Positions 21,016 through 29,585 of a stretch of 29,585 nucleotides of DNA are shown one piece after another. Position 1 is the stretch's first letter, and each line of letters begins with the position of its first letter. Location of the stretch: NCBI GenBank assembly GCA_021029095.1, contig JAJOHG010000319.1, positions 1 to 29,585 of the forward strand, in the 5' to 3' direction. Under the pieces are notes generated by a model. That model saw nothing but the letters and a program-made list of their open reading frames with translations. It did no database searches and had not been told where the DNA came from. This DNA is from Phellopilus nigrolimitatus (lineage: Eukaryota > Basidiomycota > Agaricomycetes > Hymenochaetales > Hymenochaetaceae). Both the position numbers and the translations under genes were made by a program.

Positions 21016-21917
21016 TTCTTCGGGCTTTTTAAAGGACTGCTTTTCCTCCTCGCACACACTCTTTCTTTCGTTTTTCTCTTCCGCCCTTTTGGGCACCTCC
21101 GTCTTTTTTTTGAAATTTCACTCTTTTTACCGTCTCCTTTCGCCGTTCGCTCGCTCAGCATGTTGATACACCTCGCATTTCTCGCATTTTCGCATTCGTT
21201 ACTTGCATTTTCCACATCTTACACCCCGCATCTGTCATTCTACGCACGCCCGCTCTTTTATCCGGCCCGCCTTTTTTGGATTTTTTCAAGCTCCCTGAAG
21301 TTCTTCGCGGTATAATATGATAAACGTATTTTTTTTTTATTCCACTCCCCGGGAACTGTGTTGTAGAACCCCTTCCATTAATGCGGCCTCGCGCTTTGAA
21401 TATCCGTACTTCCCCTTCCCCTTCCCCCCTTCGCTTTATCGAAAATGTGTAGAACCCTTTCTGTCACCACCACCTCTGTCTGTACCCTGTCCGATTACAC
21501 AGCATAGCATGTATAGCGTAACCTTAAGTCTCTAATTTAATTCGACCTGCAAGGTTTTGTCCAGACCCGCCGATTTATTCATCGAGTTCGCATGTGAGGC
21601 GCGAGCCGGCAGCGAGAGCACCCTTTTAGTCTTTTATTTTATTCTATGCCAAGAAAAAAGTCCATTTCCATTCACGAAACCGAAACATTGAAACATTAGA
21701 TGGTATTTGCCCCTTTGCGACAACGGGTACGCTAAGTAACTTTAACTCGACTGCGCCTCTGACAGGCAAAACCGGCGAAACGAAACACAGGAACGCGAGC
21801 GCGAACAGGAACACGAACAGGAACGCGCCGCGGCTCGCTGGTCCTCTACACGACAGGCCTGCAGAACAGGCTTTCAGCGCCTGCGGATCAGGAACGGACA
21901 GACAGACGCGCGCGGAC
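21016..21917. other. Convergent intergenic region, 3' UTRs
   Basis: About 0.9 kb between facing stop codons of the Ser/Pro-rich gene and the C9-methyltransferase. The left half is T-rich with long T runs (near 21103, 21331) and AT-rich stretches compatible with polyadenylation. The right part holds a GAACAG-type hexamer repeat. No gene or RNA gene is seen. Confidence 0.6.
21791..21828 (+). repeat. Degenerate GAAC(A/G)(G/C) hexamer repeat
   Basis: About six imperfect units (GAACGC, GAGCGC, GAACAG, GAACAC, GAACAG, GAACGC) in the region downstream of the methyltransferase stop codon. Confidence 0.7.
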
Positions 21918-23800
21918 TCACTCGATGTCGGTCTTGCGGCAGCCGTGCAGCGAGGTGTGGCTCGCGACGCCCTCGATGCGGTGCACCGCGTTGAGGTTCT
22001 TCCGGAGCGTGAGCTGGAAGACGGAGAAGGAGCCTTGGCTGCGTTGGGGGAAAAAGAGTTGCTTGTGTCAGCGCAGCCGGGATTTCTCACGGGCGGAGGG
22101 GGGCGGCGCACCGGGAGATGATGGTCGAGTACGCGAGGAAGAAGACCCAGATTTTGTACCAGCTGTACATGTCGCAGGGAAGTTTGAGTGTGTGATGTGA
22201 AAGGGACAGAAAGAGGGGCCCCGGCTTACCGCTCGCCGTATGCGGCGACGACCTTGTCCTTGTTGGACACCCAGTTCTTGTACCACCTGTAGATCGTCGC
22301 GGAGTAGTGCACGCCGAGCACGTCGACGCACTTGATCTCGAAGCCCGCGTTCTCGCACTGGTTGACGACCCAGCTGAGCGAGCACGACGCGTCCGCGCCG
22401 GGGAAGATGTACTTGTTCATGAAGAGGCCCCTTGGAGCGGAAGAAAGAAAGAAAAAAAGTCAGCATCGGCGGGGACGGCGGAGCGTGCACCTCCGGGACT
22501 GACCAGACGAGGTCCTCGTATTGCCAGACCTGGCGGATGCCGGCGACCTGGAGGAGGAAGATGCCGTCGTCGTCGAGGAGGTTGTAGATCTGGTTCAGGA
22601 ACGAGCCGTAGCGGCGGATGCCAACGTGCTAGTAACGAAGAGCAGTTAGCCCGTTTGTGTCCTGCAACCGAGCGGCCCCCGCGCTCACCTCGGCCATCTC
22701 GAGCGCGACGATCTTCGTGTACTGGCCCGGCCCGCCCGGCATGTCGCGGTAGTCCAGGCACAGGACGCGTGCCTGCTCGGCGGCGACGCCGTTGTCCTTG
22801 ATGCGCTGGTTCCCGAAGGCGGTCTGGTGCTTGCTGAGCGTGATGCCGGTCGCGTCGCAGCCGAAGTTCTTCGCCGCGAAGGTGGTGAGCGTGCCCCAGC
22901 CGCAGCCGATGTCGAGCAGGCGGTCCTCCGGCTTGAGGTCGAGCTTGTTGCAGACGAGCGTGAGCTTGTTGTCCTGGAGCTCCTCGAGGGACTCCTCCTT
23001 TTCGATGTCCATGACGACGCCGGAAGTGTAGACCATCCTCGGGCCCAAGAACCTGATGAAATTATTGGTGACTAATTCTTTATTGTCATTCACTTGACGT
23101 ACCAGCTGTAGAAATCGTCTCCTCCTGGTACGTTGATTAGCTTACGTTTAATTGAATCTGAACTTTAAAAAAGTCGTACGGTCGTAATGCTCGCGGACTT
23201 GCTCCTCGTCTTGGTTCTGGGTGTGGAAGATAACATCGGGAATAAGGCGCGTGAAGACGTATTTGAAGAGCTCCGGAGTGAGGTTGAAGGTAGCCCAGTC
23301 GTGACGTTGTTCCATAATGTCCAGCACATCGCCTATGATACAAAACACACGCCACGTCAGAATAATCGGAGAAAAGCAGAAACATATGGAAAGTACAGAC
23401 CTTTGAAGTCGACCTTGCCGTCAAAGTATGCGTCATGGAAGACCTGCATGGGGATCTTCTCCTTTCCGCCGTAGTGAATTTTCAGGCCCATGTCCTTGAG
23501 CTGAATATATTCTTCAATGTCCTTGTTGGGGAGCGCAACCTTCTCGTTCTTGCGCTTGCCATAGGTGCTCATGGCCGTCCAGTAGCCGACAGTGACGGGG
23601 ATTCCTAGAAGGAGGACGAGAATCCAGTAGGTGGTCGACCCACCGTACCGGACGAATGGGATCCATTTTTTGAGGAAGTAGGGCACGCCGAGGACGAGCG
23701 CGGCGAGCGTGATGTTGCTGAAGGAGCCGTTGCCTTCCGCAAGCCCGATGAGCGGGGCGTTTTTGATGGCAGGGACGTTCGTGACTCTGACGGACGACAT
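21918..23800 (-). CDS. MTS1: Sphingolipid C9-methyltransferase
   Basis: Model: complement(join(21918..22038,22112..22162,22230..22430,22504..22628,22689..23052,23103..23124,23180..23332,23401..23800)), 478 residues. Two N-terminal membrane segments are visible: ITLAALVLGVPYFLKK and TTYWILVLLLGIPVTVGYW. They are followed by a cyclopropane-fatty-acid-synthase-type SAM methyltransferase: YDRGDDFYSWFLGPRMVYTS, SAM motif I LLDIGCGWGTLTTFAAKNFG near residue 237, ATGITLSKHQ, MAEHVGIRRYGSFLNQ, NKYIFPGADASCSLSW, and GVHYSATIYRWYKNW. Family role: methylation of C9 of the sphingoid base of fungal glucosylceramide, giving the 9-methyl-4,8-sphingadienine backbone, at ER membranes. The start ATG precedes SSVRVTNVPAIKNAPLIGLA, a typical opening. 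The 3' end is less sure: GAGTGAGT at the stop could also be a splice donor adding a few residues. It is divergent from YIF1. Confidence 0.94.
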
Positions 23801-23995
23801 AGTGCAGTGTCGTGGCCGTATGAGAGGAAAAATCGAAGTCGTTATGCGAAGAACTTTAGTACTAACGCGACGCGCTGTTTGGTCCGTGTTTATGACACGT
23901 ATGTATCCCGTTTCAAATTCTAATTCCACGCCGCTCGGCTTCGCAGTAACTTATACGTAGTCGCAGCAAGCCACTATTCTAGCTTGATTTCAACC
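23801..23995. promoter_or_regulatory. Divergent promoter between MTS1 and YIF1
   Basis: 195 bp separate the two start codons, the shortest bidirectional promoter in the window. No clear TATA box is seen. Both products act in the ER/Golgi membrane system, so shared regulation is possible but unproven. Confidence 0.6.
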
Positions 23996-25302
23996 ATGTC
24001 TGGACCGTTCTCGTCCTCGTCGCGCTCGCCGCCGCCTCTCCAGCATCCGGTCCCGACGCACCCGGCTTTCATTCCCGAGCCGCCCTCCACGCCTAACTCA
24101 CCTCAGGGCTACATGCGTTTCACCAGCTCCCCGTCTAACCAACCGGTACCACCAGCAAACTACTTTTCGACGGCGCAGCCGGGCCACCAGCCAGCGCACG
24201 GTTCCGCCTATGCCCCGTCCCAGTTTCAGTCGTTCCAGCAACCTGGCCAGGCACCACATCAGCAGCACCAGCCTTTGCCGGAAGAGATCGACTTCGGACA
24301 ATGGGGCGTCAATCCCGTCACGGCGCAGCTTGGGATGCAGCTCGGCCAGAGCGCGGTTGCAGCTGGCCAGGAGTATATGTCGAAGAACGTGTGTTGTCGT
24401 GCTTGATTTTGTTTTTTTCGGAAACAAAATCTTACTGTATCTCTGTGCATTAGTTCGGGACGCATATCCCTGTTCCACTCTTAAAGCACCATTTCAACGT
24501 CTCCAACTCTTACGTTATGCACAAGCTGCGGCTGATACTCTTCCCTTGGCGCCATAAGCGGTGGACGAGGGCCAACATACCGAGTGAACAAGGACAAGCT
24601 CAGTGGTTGCCGCCCAGGGATGATTTAAACAGCCCGGATTTGTATATTCCTGGTATGTATAGAGCATCATTTCTATCACATGCCCTTTGATTGAGTATGC
24701 CCATGCAGTGATGGCACTTGTGACTTATATTCTCCTTGCGGCACTTCAAAACGGGTTGCAGGAGAGGTTCCATCCTGAAGTTCTTGGTCGATATGCTACA
24801 CGAGCACTTTTTGTTGTTCTTTTCGAATTCGGCTTCATCAAACTAGGCTGCTACCTATTAAATATCTCAGGCTCGAGTCAGGTTACCGATCTTGTCGCGT
24901 ACGGCGGGTATAAATTCGTTGGGTGAGAACCGATGGTCGCCGAAAATAAGTTCATGGTGAATGGGCGACTAACATTTATTGCAGCGTAACGGCAACTGTC
25001 CTTATTGGAGTAATGAAGGCTAGTAGGACCATTTATTTGGTTGCGTTTATATACTCCTTCTGTGCAAACGGCTTTTTTCTGGTGCGTTCATGGGCTGCCA
25101 CTTACGACTGTATACGGTCCTCTGACGTTGGTATTTGGAATGACAGCTCCGTGCATTGAAATATGTGGTCTTACCCGATCCTCGAGACACTTCACAGCAT
25201 GTTGGAACGTTGTCTCCTGCTCAGCGAAGCAGACGCATATGGTTCTTGTTCGCTGTTGCGTTATCGCAGTTTTTGTACATGGGTATTCTTGTACGTATCT
25301 AG
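23996..25302 (+). CDS. YIF1: YIF1 family ER-Golgi transport membrane protein
   Basis: Model: join(23996..24388,24454..24652,24709..24922,24985..25081,25147..25302), 352 residues, all phases consistent. The N-terminal 100 residues are Pro/Gln/Ser-rich and cytosolic. The Yif1 core begins EEIDFGQWGVNPVTAQLGMQ and continues GQEYMSKNFGTHIPVPLLKH, HFNVSNSYVMHKLRLILFPW, and WLPPRDDLNSPDLYIPVMAL. Five hydrophobic segments follow: VTYILLAALQNGL, ATRALFVVLFEFGFIKLGCY, TATVLIGVMKAS, IYLVAFIYSFCANGFFLL and IWFLFAVALSQFLYMGILV. Known role: Yif1 pairs with Yip1 on Golgi and COPII membranes and binds Rab GTPases for vesicle fusion. The start is the second in-frame initiator-like codon but the first ATG. It converges on SUB1, with 145 bp between stops. 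Confidence 0.95.
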
Positions 25303-25447
25303 AGGTACCGTGTTATGCGATAGTGAAGGCTTTCGAGTGCCACCAGCAGCAATTATTTCATGGAAACTTCTAATGTTACATCGTGATTGTGAAACACATA
25401 CTACCATAGTAGAAAATCGAGGTTTACGAGCAGTCAGCCAGGTTCAT

Positions 25448-26161
25448 CTACAGTTTCTTGATGAGATCGTCAATGGTTGCAGCGTTGCTCTTCAGTACCT
25501 CCCACTATTATGGTTCGTCGTCAGGAAGACGTGTTTCAGACGGTATTTGAATCGCACCTGTTCCGGAGACAGCGAAATGCCTTTCTTCCCTGGCTTCAGA
25601 TCATCCTCATCTCCATAGAATTCACGTATGTCTATCAAAGGTTGTCCTACAGAGGTAGAGTCAAGTCGTAGGCCCGCGTTACACAAAGCCATATCCACGT
25701 ACCCTTGAAGCTGCGAATAGTAGCGCGGCGCTTCTTTCCCAAGTCGATGAATTTCTCACCCTCTGCATTTGAAAGCACTTAAAAATGAGGTCATTTAGCA
25801 GTTCTTTACGTGCGAAATGAGGGTGCGGTACCATTCTGCGGTGAGGACAGAAAGGTCAGTTGATTTCGAAGGGGTAATGAGCTGTATGAAAGACAGACTT
25901 TGCTAGCATTGCCCTTCTTGCCCTTTTTGCCCTCGGTCGTTGAAGGCGAGGATTCATCTGAGCCAGGTGTTTTTGCCTTCTCAGTCTTCTTTACGCTTTT
26001 CTTCTGCTTCAGAATGCAGCATGAGCAAGTTGTACTGAGCACACGCGACGCGTTTCACTCGCCTGCGCAGTCGTCTTAGCCTTCTTAGGAGGCGGAGAGA
26101 CTTCTCCACCACTCGCGTTTCTGGACGCGTCGTCTTCGTCAGTTATCGCGCGCTTGACCAT
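25448..26161 (-). CDS. SUB1: SUB1/PC4 transcriptional coactivator
   Basis: Well-supported exons are complement(25448..25504, 25558..25646, 25703..about 25777 and 26063..26161), with a Lys-rich exon ending at 26000 or 26006. The C-terminal PC4 ssDNA-binding fold is clear: [58 protein letters not shown] and [12 protein letters not shown] at the stop. The N-terminus [20 protein letters not shown] is followed by PPPKKAKT and a [19 protein letters not shown] linker, the acidic/basic tail that PC4 proteins carry. Known role: nuclear coactivator that binds single-stranded DNA, TFIIB and RNA polymerase II/III machinery. Intron 1 appears to be GC-AG (donor GCGAGT at 26062). The join just upstream of NAEGEK (about 25763-25910) could not be closed in frame with canonical sites, so the middle of the protein is uncertain. 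Confidence 0.88.
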
Positions 26162-26388
26162 GGTTGTTTACGAAGAGTCCAGTGTGAGCCGCAGGTTGGT
26201 ATCTAGACGCGCCGAGGCCACATGACGCGCTTGTGGCGAGAGAAATCAAGTCGTGGGAATATATGTTTATGTCATTAGATCCGGAGATGACGAGTCCCTC
26301 CGCTGCTGAAGCCTTCAAAGCTGCTTGACTTTGAGACTTCATTGCCTAAGCTTGCAACTTGCACGCTCGCGCGTCGACTGCCGGGAAG
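26162..26388. promoter_or_regulatory. Divergent promoter between SUB1 and TOM1
   Basis: 227 bp between the two start codons must hold both promoters. A minus-strand open frame overlaps it but is out of frame with SUB1 and has no resemblance to a known protein. Confidence 0.55.
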
Positions 26389-29300
26389 ATGAAGATCTCC
26401 CACAAGTCGAAGAGGTTTATTGCTCCAGTACGTTTCCTACCAGTATTTTCTACTCGATACTGAGAGTCGCTCGCAGCATCCACAAGTAGCTGCGCTTATA
26501 GCAGACATACTCGCGACTTCTACAGACGACCTCGCGAGAGTATTGACACCCATCGACTATTGGAAATGGCCCCGCTCGGACCTCAATGCATGGATTAAGG
26601 TCCTCAACAAATTTGACGCGGTTTTGGAAGACGTTATCCGCGAATACGATGTGGATGGCTTGCAAGTGAACAACTTCAGCCCGCAAAAGAAAGAGGCCAT
26701 ATGCGAAATCCTCAAGTTCGAGCGCCTCCTCCTGGAGAACTCGACAAATAGGAAGATGTTTAACTCTTACGATGTAGGCGACCGTACTTTCCAATTTGCT
26801 CGCGCATATTGTCTCTAACGCGTTTCTGAACAGCGTCTTAACAGCTTACTGTTTACTTCCGATCTCGACGTTTTGGTGGCGTCGCTCTTGCTTCTCCTGC
26901 GCCCTTCTCAACAGTACTCGTCGCAACCTGCACTATCGCATTCACTGCACATTTCGACATCTCGGCTTGAATCTCTTGCTAAAGCTGCGCCGTCTCTTCG
27001 GGAGCATGGAATAGAGATGCTCGATCTTGTCAGTAGTAAGGGTGATAAGCGAGTGGAGAGCCTACCTCAAGAAGCGAGCGAGGTCAATTTTACCTTCTAC
27101 AGAAAAGGCGACGAGCAAATCGAAAAAGACAAGGAAGGGCAGGCAAGCGGTATATCCGAGTCCTCATCACGTCCCCAGCAATCGGCGCCATCATCGGCGC
27201 CACAAAACGTACATCTTGGCCCGCTTGCACAATCCTCGCGGTCCGCAATCGACATTTTTGCCGACGCCGTCAAATCACATCAAGTGCCTGACAACGAGAA
27301 ATACGAGCTGCTGTGTCGCGTTCGTATCTCACGAGCTTTGGGTGCGGGACGCCAGGAAGAGAGGCAGAAGCTCGTGATTGCGCGTCTTCTGGCTATCGCA
27401 GTATATGCGCATACGCACTCTGAAGCTCAGGCCCAGTCATCACTTTTCCTGTACGATCCAGATCTAGTAAATCGCATTGCTGAGCTTCTACAACAAGATC
27501 GCGACGTTCCTGTCGCTGTGCAAGCGGCAGCCCTCGCTGCTCTTGATGCACTTGCTAGATACCGTGGCAAGATCACGGAAGTCCTAGGCGCCGTCAACGC
27601 CGGGGTCAACCACGGAATTTTGATGTCCTTGTTCCGCAAGACCGTCTCGGATATTTCTCATTCGGAGTCGACATTACCGAACCTTTTCGTCGACGCCTTG
27701 GTGTCGTTCATAACCTTCATCGCATCGCATGCAAGTGGGGGAAACATGGTAGTTGGCGCTGGATTAGTGCCTCTCCTCATTCAGATAATCGGGATCACGC
27801 ATCCTCAGCGTCTGCCAGTTGTCTCTAGGACCATGCAGCTCGTTGATAATGTGCTGTATGGTTTCATGAATGCGTTTACGATGTTCTGCAATGGTCGAGG
27901 GGTCGAGACCCTTACCGACCGCATTCGAGTAAGTTTGCTACCCAATTGTTCCCTAGGATCTGACTAACGTCCTATTTCCCAAAGCACGAGGTCGACTTGG
28001 CTATCGAGACTCATGGGTCTGACGAAGCCGCGCACAGTGCATCTAGCTCTTATGGTTCGTTGTCTGCGTGCTAATGAGGGTGCTTTGACTTACAAGCGCT
28101 AATCATATAACAAATATTAAATTATGTTTATCAGGGTTACTCCAATTTACTAGAGCAGGTGTCCTCAAACACCTACTCAGGTCGATGCATCGCATGATGC
28201 AATCTTCGGGAACGACAGAGGGCATGCGCGGCTTGATCGATTCTTCCTTACTAAAATCTGTAGACAAGATCATTGAATACCGAGGAGTATTTGGTCCGAC
28301 CGTGTTACCAATCGGTATGCTCCCTGTACGACGAGCTTAACTTATTTCGACTTTCTGATCTTATTTTCTATAGCAATCAACATCGTTGCGACATTCGTTC
28401 ACAACGAGCCGACATCCCTCACAGCAATTCAAGAAGCAAAGCTCCCGAGACTATCTATAAGCTCTTGAGGCTGGTATAGAGCCTTCATTCGAGGTTTGTG
28501 TTCCTTTTTCTTGCTTCCTGTTCTTAACTTGACTGTTACTTGCAGGTCATTCAATCCATTCCCAATGCTCTTGGTGCCTTGTGCCTGAATCAAACAGGTC
28601 AAGAGCAACTGGCAACACACCCGTCAATAATCCCTGCATTGTTCTCTTCATCCACCTCGGAAAAGCACCTCAAAGTGCTCCTCGACAAGGAAAGCGGCAT
28701 CCATTGGGAGCTCCATCGATGAGCTCGTCCGTCACCATCCGTCGTTGAGGGCCAACGTCTTCAACTCTTGATCTCGACCTTACGCAAATCGAAGAACTTG
28801 GGAATGCCTATGTGCCACCGGGCGATATCCAGCAGTATTACTCGCTAAATATATCAGTAACACCGGCACCAAGTGAAGACGTCGCAATGGAGGACGTCCA
28901 GCCAACTCCATCTCCTGAACCTTCTCCCACGAATATCGTCTCGGCACCAGTCGAGGATTCGGGGAGTACAGTAGAAGAGCCTCAAGCGAAAACGCACGAT
29001 AATATTGTCATCAATTATATCGACGTCATCGGCAGGGTAAGTGATTATCTTATTACTTTACTGTTAGTTTAATATAGTCTTATTCAGTTTCTGGAAGGAC
29101 TGTTCCAACACCCATCTCATTGCAAAGATTTTATCACCACAACTGATGGCCTCAAATGCATTGCGCGTTTGTTGGCACTACCATGCTACCCTACGATTAT
29201 GCAAATGCAGTACACTCCGACTCCCTTGTGCAAGTCATTCGCACTATGGTGGAAGTAGCACCCGCTGAGACCCTCGGCGATTTGGCAAAGCAAGTCAAGG

Positions 29301-29585
29301 ATCACTTGACGAGACGGCTGAGCTTGGCAGCCGACAGACGGTACTCCAAATGCTGCCGCTTGTGGATATCGAAGGTATGTTGGCTATGTCCTTTGCAAAA
29401 AGAATTTTATTCTTAAATTTGTCGAAGATGGGTGACTTTGTCGAAGGGGAACAGCTTGTTCCGCAGGCTGCTGACGTTGCACATCCGAGTCATGTTGTTG
29501 TCCGATGTCTACGCTACGGCTGGGTTCACTCATGGAAGACAAGCTGTTGGTCTTCTACAGTCCAACACCCTTGATATCGTTCCAA
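26389..29585 (+). CDS. TOM1: HECT E3 ubiquitin ligase of TOM1/HUWE1 type, N-terminal part, with apparent frameshifts
   Basis: The window ends inside the gene; the catalytic HECT domain lies beyond it. Well-supported exons: 26389..26427, 26477..26773, 26834..27928, 27985..28054, 28135..28314, 28374..28493, 28546..29036, 29088..about 29374 and on to the edge. The start MKISHKSKRFIAP leads into the DUF908 region: WKWPRSDLNAWIKVLNKFD, KFERLLLENSTNRKMFNSYD, LNSLLFTSDLDVL, EVNFTFYRKGDE, IARLLAIAVYAHTHSEAQAQ, and GNMVVGAGLVPLLIQIIG. DUF913 follows: LLQFTRAGVLKHLLRSMHRM, DSSLLKSVDKIIEYRGVFGP, INIVATFVHNEPTSLTAIQE, QSIPNALGALCLNQTGQEQL, FLEGLFQHPSHCKDFITTTD, and LFRRLLTLHIRVMLLSDVYA. Known role: giant armadillo-repeat ligase in ribosome-protein surveillance, mRNA export and cell-cycle control. 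Exons up to about 28440 read cleanly; beyond that the homologous sequence jumps frame repeatedly, each time as if one base were missing. Either consensus errors or a decaying gene. Confidence 0.9.

Noticed and set aside
1..29585. Secondary-metabolite or other functional gene cluster
   Set aside because: No polyketide, peptide or terpene synthase, P450 or cluster regulator; the genes belong to unrelated housekeeping pathways.
1..29585. Transposons, tRNA or rRNA genes
   Set aside because: No transposase or reverse transcriptase motifs, long terminal or inverted repeats, or tRNA-like B-box arrangement recognised by eye; a dedicated scan could still find something small.

Overview
This is nuclear DNA of a filamentous basidiomycete, most likely a mushroom-forming agaricomycete. 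The genes are packed tightly on both strands. Coding regions are cut by many short introns, mostly 50-70 nt, with GT...AG ends and a frequent GTGCGT-type donor. Intergenic spaces are short and the exons GC-rich. The protein families are fungal housekeeping genes, and one of them (sphingolipid C9-methyltransferase) is diagnostic of fungi. I found no rRNA, tRNA, transposon, CRISPR or phage-like element. All gene models were spliced by hand, using codon phase and remembered family sequence as guides.

Layout, left to right: (1) 3' part of a quinone oxidoreductase of the medium-chain dehydrogenase superfamily (1-873, +). (2) GYP5-like TBC-domain RabGAP (1176-3567, -). (3) Tudor-SN/SND1, 20 exons (3863-7844, -). 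(4) Mitochondrial ribosomal protein bS6m (8093-8683, +), divergent from SND1. (5) HAD-superfamily hydrolase (8838-10380, -) with one unusually long intron. (6) Mei2-type RNA-binding protein with three RRMs (11775-15451, +). (7) A 2.3 kb spacer rich in simple repeats. (8) A large Ser/Pro-rich acidic protein that I do not recognise (17779-21015, +). (9) Sphingolipid C9-methyltransferase (21918-23800, -). (10) YIF1 (23996-25302, +). (11) SUB1/PC4 coactivator (25448-26161, -). (12) The 5' part of a TOM1/HUWE1-type HECT ubiquitin ligase (26389 to the window end, +).

The genes do not form one pathway. Several have RNA or secretory-membrane roles (SND1, Mei2, SUB1; GYP5, YIF1, C9-methyltransferase), but this looks like ordinary synteny rather than a cluster. 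Four neighbouring pairs are divergent; three of them share spacers of only about 200-250 bp that must hold both promoters.

The most notable signal is a set of apparent one-base losses, mostly in short homopolymers. They break otherwise well-conserved protein sequence: at least eight between about 28440 and 29360 in the ubiquitin ligase, and one near 2095 in the RabGAP. They look more like consensus errors in a draft assembly than biology, but pseudogenisation is not excluded. I did not find convincing evidence of a previously undescribed biological system. The best candidates for novelty are the unrecognised 966-residue protein and the splicing oddities: 10-nt and 18-nt microexons, a GC-AG intron, a 445-nt intron, and frame-neutral introns.
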